A DNA stretch of 64,000 nt, from the NCBI GenBank assembly GCA_039794405.1, contig JBDIVL010000005.1, positions 1-64,000 of the forward strand. The letters are read 5' to 3'. The notes beneath the pieces are model-generated. The model searched no databases and was not told where the DNA came from. It worked only from the letters and a program-made list of their open reading frames with translations. How positions within the stretch are numbered: the first letter of the stretch is position 1; each line of letters opens with the position of its first letter. This DNA comes from JBDIVL01 sp039794405 (GTDB taxonomy: Bacteria; Planctomycetota; Brocadiia; Brocadiales; Brocadiaceae). Of the stretch, positions 17,256 through 27,085 are shown piece after piece. Made by a program: the position numbers and the translations under genes.

Positions 17256-18675
17256 CACGAGAAATAAAATGGAAACTCTATCCTTTGAAGAAGTCGTAAG
17301 AGCCGTTTCCGGACAAACAACATCCATAAATAAAGATATCAAAATAAAGGGAATATCCACTGATAGCCGGAATATCAAAATGGATGACGTATTTTTTGCA
17401 CTAAAGGGAAGACATTTTAACGGTCATCATTTTATTGACCAGGCAATGAGTGCTGGAGCTGCCGGTGCTGTTGTTTCAAGTGAAATAAATGTAAACGGAG
17501 AACAGAGCAATTTTTCAATAATCCGGGTAAAAGACACAACAACGGCATTGGGTGACCTGGCAAGATATTACCGTCAAAAGCTGGATACAAAAATTATCAG
17601 TATTACCGGAAGCAATGGCAAAACCACTACGAAGGAAATGACGTATCACCTATTATCTCATTTCGGCCCGACAGTAAGGTCACAAAAAAGCTTCAACAAT
17701 TTCATTGGCGTACCTTTAACAATATTTGAAATAGAAAATAGACATCGGTACGGTATACTTGAGATAGGTACAAATGCTCCTGGTGAAATTCGTCGCTTGT
17801 CTGAAATTAGCTCTCCAGACATTGCAGTAATTGTTAACACTTCAAAAACACACTTAGAAGGTCTTGGAAGTATTGAAGGTGTTGTATCAGCAAAAGCAGA
17901 AATACTAGAAAATCTGCGAACAGACGGAGTATTTGTATACAACATCGACAATCCGGGGTGCGTTAAGATTGCACAGGGATTTAGAGGAAAAACTGTAAGT
18001 TTTGGCTTTGATCCTCATGCACACATACGATGTACAGATGTTAAAAAAACAGAAAAAGGATATGTTTTTACCATTCGTGGATATCTAGAAGTTCGTATTC
18101 CAATACCCGGGTATCATAATATTACGAATTGCTTAGCTTCCTTCGCAATTTGTCACGCATTGAGACATGATATTCTTCATGGAAAAGACATCTTTTCTTC
18201 TTTCAGACTACCTTCAATGAGAATGGAGCAACAGCGTATTGGAAACATCACCCTCATTAATGACGCATATAATGCAAATCCTGAATCAGTCCGTGCAGCC
18301 TTACAATATCTTAGTGAAATTGATTCGTTAGGAAAAAAAGTTTTCATTGTTGGAGACATGTTAGAGTTAGGAGAGGAATCTCTTCAATTACACAGAGAAA
18401 TTGGAGAAACGATTGCCCGTCTCAACATTGACCTATTATGGACGGTGGGGAAGCATGCCTCAGAAATTGCAAAGGCTGCAAAATTATCTGGTATGCCTGG
18501 AAAACAAATCTTTTGTTTTCAGAATATCCATGATATTTCAAGCTTTGAAATACAAGAAATCAAAGAAAATGATACGGTATTAATTAAAGGCTCCAGGGGT
18601 ATGCATATGGAACGTCTTATTGAAAAAATTCAGGAATTTTTATTAAAATGTGCACCAATCCATAATTGCCCTTAA
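17245..18675 (+). CDS. murF: UDP-MurNAc-tripeptide:D-alanyl-D-alanine ligase
   Basis: This 476-residue Mur ligase adds D-Ala-D-Ala to the UDP-MurNAc tripeptide. Visible motifs are GISTDSRNIKMDDVFFALKG, ATP site GSNGKTTTKEM, NFNN-like SFNNFIGVP, ILEIGTNAPGEI, NDAYNANPES and GDMLELGEES. It starts at the ATG overlapping the murE stop (ATGCAAAGTAA), suggesting coupled translation; an internal ATG at 17269 is possible. It follows murE in standard dcw order. Confidence 0.95.
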   Translation: MQSNTRNKMETLSFEEVVRAVSGQTTSINKDIKIKGISTDSRNIKMDDVFFALKGRHFNGHHFIDQAMSAGAAGAVVSSEINVNGEQSNFSIIRVKDTTTALGDLARYYRQKLDTKIISITGSNGKTTTKEMTYHLLSHFGPTVRSQKSFNNFIGVPLTIFEIENRHRYGILEIGTNAPGEIRRLSEISSPDIAVIVNTSKTHLEGLGSIEGVVSAKAEILENLRTDGVFVYNIDNPGCVKIAQGFRGKTVSFGFDPHAHIRCTDVKKTEKGYVFTIRGYLEVRIPIPGYHNITNCLASFAICHALRHDILHGKDIFSSFRLPSMRMEQQRIGNITLINDAYNANPESVRAALQYLSEIDSLGKKVFIVGDMLELGEESLQLHREIGETIARLNIDLLWTVGKHASEIAKAAKLSGMPGKQIFCFQNIHDISSFEIQEIKENDTVLIKGSRGMHMERLIEKIQEFLLKCAPIHNCP

Positions 18676-18800
18676 CGATGAGAAAAATATGGCGTAGATT
18701 CTATCATTGCAAAGCCATGTGAGATAGAAGAATTTTATCAATGAGAAAAAGACAACTAACTAAAACGATAGAAATTTAATTACGTAAGGTTAAAAAGGCT

Positions 18801-19877
18801 TTGCTGTACAACTGGCTCTCTTCGGTATATTCTCAAGAAATATTCAGGTCCATATCTTTCCGCTTGTGCCTGGCGGCTATTACTGCCTTTTTAATCAGCG
18901 TTTTTTTTGGTCAGTGGCTCATCAAGAAGCTCCGGATTCTAAAGGTTGGCGAGGATACAACAAAAACGGATTCTGAAGAGCTCAAACGACTGCATTTTGA
19001 TAAAAAGAATACACCAACCATGGGGGGAATTATGGTAATTCTTTCGATCTTCATTACAACCCTCCTTTGGTGTAATATTTATAATGGGTATATCCTCCTG
19101 CTGATGTTTACATTGATATGGTTTGGTGTGCTAGGATTTATTGATGATTATATCAAACTTACCCAAAAAAATTCGGCAGGTTTAAGTGACACATCAAAAT
19201 TATTATTTCAATCAGCATTGGGGCTTATATTAGGGTTAGTTTTATATTTTCATTTTGACAAATTTTCCTGGGGCACACAGCTTGTAATTCCTTTTGTAAA
19301 AAATCTCAAACTAAACTTAGGGCCTTCTTATGTATTGGTGATCACCTTTTTCATCGTTGGGATGTCAAATGCCGTAAATCTTACCGATGGGTTGGATGGA
19401 TTGGCAATAGGATGCAGTATTATCGTAGGAATTGTCTTTGCCGCCATTGCTTATATTTCAGGCAACGTTGATTTCAGCAGTTATTTGAATATCCCTTATA
19501 TTCGAGGAAGCGAAGAGTTAAGTGTTTTTTGTGCCGCACTTGTAGGAGGAAGCTTGGGGTTTTTATGGTATAACAGCTTTCCTGCACAAATTTTCATGGG
19601 TGACACAGGTTCATTAACGCTTGGTGGAATATTTGGACTTATCGCAATTATTGTAAAACAAGAAGTATTAATGATCATTGTAGGCGGTATCTTTGTCACT
19701 GAGGCAGTTTCTGTCCTTATACAAGTTGCCTTTTATAAAATGACGAAAAAGAGGGTTTTTCGCTGCGCACCTTTACACCATCATTTCCAGTTTAAGGGAT
19801 GGCCTGAAACAAAAGTTACGATCAGATTCTGGATCATTACGGCACTTCTTGGAATATTTAGCCTCATATTACTGTAA
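18801..19877 (+). CDS. mraY: Phospho-N-acetylmuramoyl-pentapeptide transferase
   Basis: This 358-residue integral membrane enzyme with about ten spans makes lipid I from UDP-MurNAc-pentapeptide and undecaprenyl phosphate. Family motifs: KKNTPTMGGIM, GFIDDYIK, NAVNLTDGLDGLA, FMGDTGSLTLGG and APLHHHFQ. The start is TTG at 18801 with AAAAAGG upstream; the resulting N-terminus MLYNWLSSVYS matches the family pattern. It is followed by ftsW after 14 bases, where many bacteria carry murD. Confidence 0.95.
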   Translation: MLYNWLSSVYSQEIFRSISFRLCLAAITAFLISVFFGQWLIKKLRILKVGEDTTKTDSEELKRLHFDKKNTPTMGGIMVILSIFITTLLWCNIYNGYILLLMFTLIWFGVLGFIDDYIKLTQKNSAGLSDTSKLLFQSALGLILGLVLYFHFDKFSWGTQLVIPFVKNLKLNLGPSYVLVITFFIVGMSNAVNLTDGLDGLAIGCSIIVGIVFAAIAYISGNVDFSSYLNIPYIRGSEELSVFCAALVGGSLGFLWYNSFPAQIFMGDTGSLTLGGIFGLIAIIVKQEVLMIIVGGIFVTEAVSVLIQVAFYKMTKKRVFRCAPLHHHFQFKGWPETKVTIRFWIITALLGIFSLILL

Positions 19878-19891
19878 AAAAGGATTTATTT

Positions 19892-21094
19892 ATGAGACCC
19901 TGGCACTTTGTTATATATACTGTGGTTGCCTTATTAGGGTTTAGCATTGTTACCGTATATAGTACTGATATGGCAACTTTTGGATCAGACGGGAAAAGTT
20001 ATCAATTCATCAAGCATCTCTCATGGATAGCTGTCAGTATAATATTATTGGTAGCTATGGCAAAAATTGACTATCATTACTTGCAAAAACTGAGTACCCC
20101 TATCCTCATTTTATCCCTTATCCTTCTCCTCCTTGTTTTAATACCGGGGGTAGGTACTGTTACCAACGGCGCCCGCAGATGGATTCGTTTTAACAAAATG
20201 TTAGGCATTCAGCCATCCGAATTCGCAAAGTTAGCAGTTATCATATTCATTTCAGGTTATATTGCAAAAAATCAAGATCGGATGTCTGAATTCAAGCGTG
20301 GATTCATAATACCAACAGGTATAACGGCGCTAACAAGCGCTCTTATTATCAAAGAACCCGACTTCGGTACCGCAGTATTCATTGTAATACTGTCTTTAAT
20401 TATGCTTATTGTTGGCGGGATAAGGATTATTTTTGTCTGTTTTACTACCATAGCAATTGCACCATTTATTCATAACATGTTATTTGAAGTATCATATCGA
20501 AAAGACAGGTTAACAGCCTTCTTGGACCCGTGGAAAGACCCTTCAGGAACAGGATATCACGTAATCCAATCATTAATCGCCCTTGGTTCCGGTGGTTTAA
20601 CAGGATTAGGGATTGGGAGCAGCAAACAAAAACTTTTCTTTTTGCCAGAAAGCAGCAGCGATTTCATCTTCACCATTATAGGTGAAGAACTTGGTTTCCT
20701 TGGAATTATTGCCGTAATGAGCCTCTTCTTATTATTACTGTGGCAGGGATTAAAAGTTGTACATAGGACCAAAGATGTGTTTGGATTTTTTTTGTCACTT
20801 GGGATTACCATAATGTTCGGACTGCAGGCGATTATCAACATAGCCGTTGTTTCTGGTATTGTACCAACAAAAGGCATCCCTTTACCTTTTATTAGTTCCG
20901 GAGGGTCTTCTTTATTATTTTCAATGGTCGGGATTGGTATACTGGTTAATATTGCAAGACAGACAGAAACATTAGAGACACTAAACTCACCTTCTTACGG
21001 GACAGAGCCATTGGAAGAACGTACAGGGAATAAACTACTCCCTGTAAGAATATGGCACAAGATAACATCCGGAATAGCAGGTTTCTCCTGGTGA
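19892..21094 (+). CDS. ftsW: Lipid II polymerase of the SEDS family, FtsW
   Basis: This 400-residue membrane protein with about ten spans has SEDS motifs GARRWIRF, QPSEFAKLA, EPDFGTAV, FLPESSSDFIFTIIGEELGFLG and PLPFISSGGSSLL. With FtsI it polymerises septal peptidoglycan. Position in the dcw cluster between mraY and murG supports FtsW over RodA. The about 45-residue C-terminal tail is soluble and variable. Confidence 0.92.
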   Translation: MRPWHFVIYTVVALLGFSIVTVYSTDMATFGSDGKSYQFIKHLSWIAVSIILLVAMAKIDYHYLQKLSTPILILSLILLLLVLIPGVGTVTNGARRWIRFNKMLGIQPSEFAKLAVIIFISGYIAKNQDRMSEFKRGFIIPTGITALTSALIIKEPDFGTAVFIVILSLIMLIVGGIRIIFVCFTTIAIAPFIHNMLFEVSYRKDRLTAFLDPWKDPSGTGYHVIQSLIALGSGGLTGLGIGSSKQKLFFLPESSSDFIFTIIGEELGFLGIIAVMSLFLLLLWQGLKVVHRTKDVFGFFLSLGITIMFGLQAIINIAVVSGIVPTKGIPLPFISSGGSSLLFSMVGIGILVNIARQTETLETLNSPSYGTEPLEERTGNKLLPVRIWHKITSGIAGFSW

Positions 21095-21194
21095 AAAGAT
21101 TATTTGTTTTTACTTTTCACTAGATAATTTGTGTCCATTATTATATAAACGTGAATCTTTTGCTTATTTCACTTGTAGAAGAGGGAATATAACA

Positions 21195-22319
21195 ATGAAA
21201 ATTATCTTTGCCGGAGGTGGTACAGGCGGACATTTGATGGCAGGACTAAGTACAGCAGAAGAAATCCAATCAAGGTTGCAGGAAGCAGAAATTATCTTTT
21301 ATGGAACAGATAAAAAATTTGAAAAGCGATGCGTAGAACAACGGGGTTTTCAATTCCGGCAAATACACGCAAGAAAGTGGGAAAAATCATGGAAACATAT
21401 GTTCATGTTCATGAGCACCCTGTTCGTGGGTGTTATCGAATCACTTCTCGCCATGAGAAGATTTAATCCCGATATTGTGGTGGGCCTGGGAGGATATGCT
21501 TCCGCTGCCCCAATCATCGCTGCAAAACTGCTCAATATTCATTCCGTATTGCTGGAACAAAATTTAATACCGGGTAAGGCGAATCGGTTTTTAGCGAAAT
21601 GGGTTGACGAGATATACTGCCATTGGCAGGGATCTCTTAAATGGTTTGGTAAAGCAAAAGTTGTTCGTGTTACGGGAACACCGATTCGAAGTGATATTTT
21701 ACACAGCCAAAAACTGAACTCTGCCAAGAAATTCGGGTTAAATCCCTCTAAAAAAACAATACTCATTACAGGAGGAAGCCAGGGTGCACAAGCAATCAAT
21801 GAGGTCATAATAAAGTGTTTGCCCAAGTTAGAATCTTTATCGGATAAACTGCAAATAATCCACTGTACCGGTGAATATGGATATGAAATTGCCAAGGAAG
21901 CCTATAAACAATCGAAAGTGCATGCATTTGTTTGCAGTTTTCTCGATGACATGGGTGCAGCATTTAGCATGGCTGATATGGTTATTTGCAGGGCAGGTGC
22001 AACTACTATTGCAGAAATTACGGCAATAGGCATTCCTGCCATATTGATACCTTATCCACATGCTGCAGATAACCATCAATACTGGAATGCAATGGAACTC
22101 GTGAGTAACGGTGGTGGGTATTTGCTACAGCAACTTGATTTAACACCTGAAAAAATCTTTGAACTTGTCATTGACCTGCTTAATAATAAAGAAAAGTATG
22201 ACAGGATGAAGATGTTTAACAAAGGAATGGGCATTCCAAATGCAGCTATCAATGTTGTTGATAATCTATGTCGAGTAATAGGTTTCAAAAATACGCAGTT
22301 TGCCTGGGTTATCCGGTAA
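21195..22319 (+). CDS. murG: UDP-N-acetylglucosamine:lipid I transferase MurG
   Basis: This peripheral glycosyltransferase (GT28) makes lipid II by adding GlcNAc to lipid I. It begins MKIIFAGGGTGGHLMAGL with the GGGTGGH donor loop, has VVGLGGYASAAP and, in the C-terminal domain, TGGSQGAQAINE, CRAGATTIAEI and PYPHAADNHQ. The ATG at 21195 is chosen (GAGGGA upstream); a longer frame from 21129 adds residues unlike the family. A gap of about 200 bases without a gene separates it from murC. Confidence 0.95.
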   Translation: MKIIFAGGGTGGHLMAGLSTAEEIQSRLQEAEIIFYGTDKKFEKRCVEQRGFQFRQIHARKWEKSWKHMFMFMSTLFVGVIESLLAMRRFNPDIVVGLGGYASAAPIIAAKLLNIHSVLLEQNLIPGKANRFLAKWVDEIYCHWQGSLKWFGKAKVVRVTGTPIRSDILHSQKLNSAKKFGLNPSKKTILITGGSQGAQAINEVIIKCLPKLESLSDKLQIIHCTGEYGYEIAKEAYKQSKVHAFVCSFLDDMGAAFSMADMVICRAGATTIAEITAIGIPAILIPYPHAADNHQYWNAMELVSNGGGYLLQQLDLTPEKIFELVIDLLNNKEKYDRMKMFNKGMGIPNAAINVVDNLCRVIGFKNTQFAWVIR

Positions 22320-22525
22320 TTTTATCTGAACAACATTTGACTGGTATTTCTGTTCCCAATGGACACAATGGACATAAAAACGATAATAACAGAACAAGCA
22401 AAAGTGTTTCTCGCTTATCCCAAAGAGTTTGTTGCACCCTCACGATAAAAAGATAATATATTCTGGAATTAAGGAGCAGGCGATACGGTGAACCAACAAA
22501 ACGGTAGAGAAAAATGGAGGTATAC

Positions 22526-23929
22526 ATGCCCTCATTAGAGAATCAGTTTGATTACCAGCTGCTACGTGGACGCTGCATATATTTTATTGGAATTGGCGGT
22601 ATCGGCATGAGCGCTATCGCGCGTATCCTTTTGAAAGAAGGCTGTATTGTAGAAGGTTCTGATATACAGACGTCCCCTTTAACCTCTACACTCGAGAAGA
22701 TGGGAGCCAAAATTAATACGAAACAAGACGGAAGCTTTATGACCTCAGGAACAAATATGGTAGTGATTTCCGCAGCTATTACCGAAGATAACCCGGATCT
22801 TAAAACTGCTCGCAAACTCGGTATAAAAGTAGTAAAATACTCACAAATACTCGGCTCATTAATGAAGGAAAAATGCGGTATAGCAATCAGTGGCACCCAT
22901 GGAAAAACAACTACCAGTGCAATGGTCTCCACTATTTTAAAAACGGGAGGACTGGACCCTACTTTTGTAATAGGTGGAGAAGTACCGGATATCGGTGGGA
23001 ATGCATATCTGGGAAAAGGGAATCTATTCGTAGCAGAGGCCTGCGAGTATGACAGATCGTTTCTCAACCTCACCCCGCAGGTAGGTGTAATCACCAATAT
23101 TGAAGAAGATCATTTGGATTATTATGAGAACATTGAAAAGATAATAAATGCCTTTGGTGATTTTGCTTCCCAAATTCCGAAAGAAGGCTTGCTCGTTGTA
23201 AGCGACCATGATAATAATACAGCACTTGTAGTACAAAGGGCAAAGTGCAGGGTAGAGAAATACTCTCTCAATCACTCTTCTGACTGGTCTGCTGAAATTA
23301 TTCCCATAAAGAACGGAGCCAATAAATTTAGAGTTTTTAAAAAAAACGAACCTTTCGATGATTTTTTACTAAAAATACCAGGATCACATAATGTGCTTAA
23401 TGCATTGGCTGCAATTGCCGTGTGCACATTTATCGGAGTAGATAAAAATACTATTAAAACTGCATTAGCATCCTATAGCGGAGCGAACAGGCGGTTCCAG
23501 ATTATCGGTGTGAAGAAAGGTATTACCGTAATCGACGATTATGCCCATCACCCAACGGAAATATGTGTTACCTTAAAGGCGGCACGGGAATTCTATCCTG
23601 AAAAAAGGATTTGGTGTATTTTTCAACCACACCAATACAGCAGGACACGTCACTTGTTAAAAGGATTCGTAAGGTCTTTTCAAAATGCAGACAAGGTAAT
23701 TTTTACGGAAATCTATGCATCACGTGATAACGACTTTGAGAAAGCAGCAGTAAACTCTATGAAGCTGTGTCATGAAGTTTGTAATTCCGGTATAGACGCC
23801 CAGTACATCTCACAACTGTGCGACATTACGAACCTGCTTTCCTCAAATGTACAAGCTGACGATGTTGTAATAACTATGGGTGCCGGAGATATATGGAAAG
23901 TTGCTTATGATCTAATCTCGAAGTTATAG
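22526..23929 (+). CDS. murC: UDP-N-acetylmuramate:L-alanine ligase
   Basis: The first Mur ligase joins L-alanine to UDP-MurNAc. Motifs: FIGIGGIGMSAIARIL (nucleotide-sugar Rossmann domain), ATP site SGTHGKTTTSAM, EACEYDRSFLNL, DDYAHHPTEI and IFQPHQYSRT. The ATG at 22526 is preferred because GGAGG precedes it by 5 bases; the ATG at 22514 overlaps that site. No murB follows, although murC and murB are often neighbours or fused. Confidence 0.95.
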   Translation: MPSLENQFDYQLLRGRCIYFIGIGGIGMSAIARILLKEGCIVEGSDIQTSPLTSTLEKMGAKINTKQDGSFMTSGTNMVVISAAITEDNPDLKTARKLGIKVVKYSQILGSLMKEKCGIAISGTHGKTTTSAMVSTILKTGGLDPTFVIGGEVPDIGGNAYLGKGNLFVAEACEYDRSFLNLTPQVGVITNIEEDHLDYYENIEKIINAFGDFASQIPKEGLLVVSDHDNNTALVVQRAKCRVEKYSLNHSSDWSAEIIPIKNGANKFRVFKKNEPFDDFLLKIPGSHNVLNALAAIAVCTFIGVDKNTIKTALASYSGANRRFQIIGVKKGITVIDDYAHHPTEICVTLKAAREFYPEKRIWCIFQPHQYSRTRHLLKGFVRSFQNADKVIFTEIYASRDNDFEKAAVNSMKLCHEVCNSGIDAQYISQLCDITNLLSSNVQADDVVITMGAGDIWKVAYDLISKL

Positions 23930-23994
23930 TATGCAATATGTGAAACCAGTTTTTTCAGGAGTATTCGCGCAATGCAGTTATCGTATTACTTTGT

Positions 23995-24019
23995 AAAAAC
24001 TTCTTTTTAGGAAGTTTTT
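23995..24019 (+). terminator. Probable terminator after murC
   Basis: AAAAACTTC and GAAGTTTTT form a 9-bp stem with a 7-base loop; the 3' arm ends in a short T run. Located 66 bases after the murC stop. Confidence 0.5.
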
Positions 24020-24058
24020 CCCCCTCTACAAAAACACGAAGAAATATTTTTAAAATCA

Positions 24059-24086
24059 GTAGAAACGTAAAATCTTGCGTCTCTAC
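24059..24086. repeat. GTAG...CTAC palindromic repeat, copy 1
   Basis: This is a 28-bp imperfect palindrome running from GTAGAAACG to CTTGCGTCTCTAC. Related palindromes with the same ends and different cores occur at 27221, 49012, 59120 and 61572. Confidence 0.6.
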
Positions 24087-24239
24087 TATGAATACCCCAA
24101 TAACTATGAATAACATCAATGCCTCTCGATAACTTCTGTCACTCGATGAAAAGGTTTCTGCTCTTTATGGATAAAAATTTTGGTTGCGGCTATGCCATGT
24201 TAAGTTATATCATGTTAGATTATATAAAGGAGAAATGAG

Positions 24240-25247
24240 GTGTATCCCAAAAATATTGCTGTACTGATGGGAGGAATATCCCTTGAACGTGAAGTCTCTT
24301 TACGCTCTGGCGCTGCAGTTGCCAAGGCATTAAAAGATGCGGGATTTTCCGTCTCTTGTATTGATGTGAGAGATGAAAAGGTTGAAGAATTGGATCATAT
24401 GAAAATAGACGTCGCCTTTATTGCCTTACATGGATATTTTGGTGAAGATGGTGGTATACAGCAATTATTAGAATCAAAAGGCATTCCATATACCGGTTCG
24501 GGCATCCATGCCAGCAGACTCGCAATGGATAAACTGGCAACCAAAAAATGTTTTCTTGAAGCAGGTTTAAAAACACCCGACTATGTCACAGCAACAGAGT
24601 TTCAGGAATTAGCGGAAATACGATATGAAGTAGAAAAACTCGGCTTACCGGTAATTCTAAAACCTACTACGAGCGGTTCCAGTATTGGCGTTACAATAGT
24701 TAAAGATATCAGCGACCTTCAGGCAAGTTTAAAAAAGGCATTTGAGTTTGGATATGAATTGCTTATTGAAAAGTACATCAAAGGCAGGGAATTTACGGTT
24801 GGAATATTGGATGATAAGGCACTGCCCATAATAGAAATTAAACCAGCGGCAGAATTTTTTAATTACGATGCCAAATACAAAGACGATAGAACAACATATT
24901 TAATAGTGGAACAAACTTTACATAAGCGCAGGAATACAACTGAAAATTCTTTGCAAAATACAAGCTTTCTTTCACCCTCTCAATACAATGAAGCGCAAGA
25001 AATCGCTTTACAAGCACATAGAGTACTTGGTTGTAGAGGATTTTCGAGAGTAGATATGCTATTAGATGACAAGGATACTTTTTCTGTTTTAGAAATAAAC
25101 ACAATCCCTGGTTTTACAGAAAAAAGCTTATTACCCAAGGCAGGAAAAGCAGCAGGTATATCCTTTCCCTCGTTGTGTAAAAAAATAGCAGAACTTGCTG
25201 TACAAAATGTTCTTATCAGTGCGGATGAAACGACACAAAATTCATGA
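24240..25247 (+). CDS. ddl: D-alanine:D-alanine ligase
   Basis: This 335-residue ATP-grasp enzyme makes the D-Ala-D-Ala dipeptide used by MurF. Motifs: MGGISLEREVSLRSG at the N-terminus, ALHGYFGEDG, ATP-binding KPTTSGSSIGV, KGREFTVGIL and the metal/substrate site EINTIPGFTEKSL. The GTG at 24240 follows AAGGAG by 7 bases. The 3' end overlaps ftsQ. Confidence 0.95.
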   Translation: MYPKNIAVLMGGISLEREVSLRSGAAVAKALKDAGFSVSCIDVRDEKVEELDHMKIDVAFIALHGYFGEDGGIQQLLESKGIPYTGSGIHASRLAMDKLATKKCFLEAGLKTPDYVTATEFQELAEIRYEVEKLGLPVILKPTTSGSSIGVTIVKDISDLQASLKKAFEFGYELLIEKYIKGREFTVGILDDKALPIIEIKPAAEFFNYDAKYKDDRTTYLIVEQTLHKRRNTTENSLQNTSFLSPSQYNEAQEIALQAHRVLGCRGFSRVDMLLDDKDTFSVLEINTIPGFTEKSLLPKAGKAAGISFPSLCKKIAELAVQNVLISADETTQNS

Positions 25248-26163
25248 TTTTATAAATAGGATATTCAACCTTAAACCTGTTGTAAATACCCTTTTAGATA
25301 AGATAAGGAAACTAAAAAAGGCACTGTATTCCTATTTATTGCAGTTTTTTGTACTCATATTCATAATATCTCTTGCAATATGGGGAACAAAGTTGCTGTG
25401 GTATTCCTTAACAGACTTAAATATATTCAAGATAAGCCCCGATACTTTTTCTTTTAATACACCGTCCTGGGTAAATGACCGTTTCTCAAAAGACTTAAAA
25501 CACATAGCGGCTTTACATGACCGGTATGGAATGTACGAAAACGATTTAACCAGTAAAATAGCAAATGTTTATGGTAGAATTGCCCTTATCAAAAAAGTAG
25601 ACTCAATCAAAAGAATATTTCCCAATAGGCTAAGCATCAAGCTCATGCTACGCAAACCTGCTGCAGTTATTAAAAGTGGAAATAATACTTACCTTGTAGA
25701 TGACGAATGTGTTTTACTGCCAAAAGAATATTATTTATTACCCAATTCAGAATACGATAGTCCCTTTATCCGAAGCAATAAACTTGCACGGTTGCCATTA
25801 TATGGAAGCAAATGGAAAGATAAAGGGGTTGAAGCAGGAGTAGGATTGATAAAATACCTTAGGGCAAATAATGTACATAATCTTTTTAAAATTCTCGTGG
25901 TAGATGTGTCAAATATATGCAAACGAAGGTTTACGGGCAAAAGCGACATTATCTTATGGACGGAAAATAATACCCAAATACGATGGGGTTGTTCTCCCAT
26001 TTGCAACGAGCCCAACGAACTCTCTGATGAAGAAAAATTACAAAACCTCCTCAGCATTGCAAAGGCAGAAGGAACAGATCTAAAACACATGGAGTACGTT
26101 GATGTTCGCTGGAAGAAGCCCACAGGTAAGCGCTGGATAAAAGTTAATGACACAGGAGAATAG
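25225..26163 (+). CDS. ftsQ: FtsQ/DivIB-type division protein
   Basis: This protein of about 312 residues has a basic cytoplasmic N-terminus, one membrane span (about residues 37-58) and an extracytoplasmic part resembling a POTRA plus beta domain (IALIKKVDSIKRIFPNRLSIKLMLRKPAAVI; YLVDDECVLLP). FtsQ anchors the FtsB-FtsL subcomplex in the divisome. Order (directly after ddl, overlapping it by 23 bp) supports the call. It ends the cluster; ftsA and ftsZ, which normally follow, are not here. The start could also be the in-frame TTG 30 bases upstream. Confidence 0.85.
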   Translation: MKRHKIHDFINRIFNLKPVVNTLLDKIRKLKKALYSYLLQFFVLIFIISLAIWGTKLLWYSLTDLNIFKISPDTFSFNTPSWVNDRFSKDLKHIAALHDRYGMYENDLTSKIANVYGRIALIKKVDSIKRIFPNRLSIKLMLRKPAAVIKSGNNTYLVDDECVLLPKEYYLLPNSEYDSPFIRSNKLARLPLYGSKWKDKGVEAGVGLIKYLRANNVHNLFKILVVDVSNICKRRFTGKSDIILWTENNTQIRWGCSPICNEPNELSDEEKLQNLLSIAKAEGTDLKHMEYVDVRWKKPTGKRWIKVNDTGE

Positions 26164-26210
26164 CTGGGTGAAGCAAGTGTACCAAAACGACCAAAACGGT
26201 TTAAACAGAT

Positions 26211-26230
26211 AAAGCCGTTTAAACGGCTTT
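26211..26230. terminator. Perfect 20-bp palindrome between convergent genes
   Basis: AAAGCCGTTTAAACGGCTTT is a perfect palindrome in the 150-base gap between ftsQ (forward) and the pseudopilin gene (reverse). A related AAACGGTTTAAAC word lies just before it. It is probably a bidirectional terminator. Confidence 0.45.
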
Positions 26231-26313
26231 ACGAAGGGTCCGATTCTTCCATCCTGCAGGGAAATATAAATATATCCTGAAACCTCCATGACTAAAATGG
26301 AAATCCTATGCGA

Positions 26314-27024
26314 TTACGGTAAGTCTGGATTTTCTGGGTCCCAAACCAATCCTTTTCCTGCTTGCCTGTTTGGCCAGCCCTCATTCGTTGTCCCATCTGA
26401 ATCCCCATTTTGTATGCATTCTACATGTCCGTCTATGAAAAGAATATTCGCAGCCTTTGAATGTCTTTGTGCAACACTTCCATATGATCCTTCAAAATTA
26501 TTTGCAACGCCGTCACTGTCAATACGGCCATCAAACAACAAAACCGTTTTCGTTGTATCTTCAATAGTATCAATAGACCTTTGACATTCGGACGATGGCA
26601 CAAGATTAAGGTTCATCTTTATCGTACGTGTTTTATCCTGCTTGGAAAGAGCAACCGTTTTAAAAACCGGGTCTTGCTTTACGAGTAAAAGCCGTTCTTG
26701 CAGTGAGATTTCCTCTCTCTTGCCAGGGAGCATCAGTGCCGTTAGGTATCTGTCAACAGCCTTAAACCAAACCTCAGCACTACAATCCTCTAAACCATCC
26801 TTACTGGTACTACTGTTACTAGAACGAGGCAATAAACCGTTGTTGTCATTCGTATACTGCTCAATGGCAAGAAATAGCTGTCTCAAATTATTAACACAGG
26901 TGACCTGCCGCACTTTTTGCTTAACCGCAGAAAATACAGGGATAACAATACCAGCTAAAATAGCAATAACGGCGACAACTATGAATAACTCAATAACAGT
27001 AAACCCTTGATTTCTTGTAACCAT
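26314..27024 (-). CDS. Type II secretion/type IV pilin-like protein with C-terminal H-x9-DG motif
   Basis: This 236-residue prepilin-like protein has cleavage site QG/FTVIELFIVVAVIAIL with glutamate at position +5, followed by the hydrophobic helix. The C-terminal region contains HSKAANILFIDG, the His-(9)-Asp-Gly arrangement typical of the large pilin-like families of planctomycetes and related bacteria. It probably assembles through a prepilin peptidase and a type II/IV machinery such as the gsp operon at 42-51 kb. It sits alone, converging on the dcw cluster where ftsA/ftsZ would normally lie. Confidence 0.82.
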   Translation of the reverse strand: MVTRNQGFTVIELFIVVAVIAILAGIVIPVFSAVKQKVRQVTCVNNLRQLFLAIEQYTNDNNGLLPRSSNSSTSKDGLEDCSAEVWFKAVDRYLTALMLPGKREEISLQERLLLVKQDPVFKTVALSKQDKTRTIKMNLNLVPSSECQRSIDTIEDTTKTVLLFDGRIDSDGVANNFEGSYGSVAQRHSKAANILFIDGHVECIQNGDSDGTTNEGWPNRQAGKGLVWDPENPDLP

Positions 27025-27085
27025 ATTAAGATATTTCTGCTCGAATAGTAAATATGCTTTTATGAGGAACTATTTTTATAAAAAT

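Larger units (their letters stand above)
23930..24239. other. Intergenic region between murC and ddl
   Basis: No gene is seen where murB often lies. The region holds a probable terminator (23995-24019), a GTAG-type palindrome (24059-24086) and A/T-rich sequence leading to the ddl ribosome binding site AAGGAG. Confidence 0.6.

Noticed and set aside
22320..22525. Possible small gene between murG and murC
   Set aside because: Only a short frame running out of murG is open; it has no start signal of its own and no similarity pattern.
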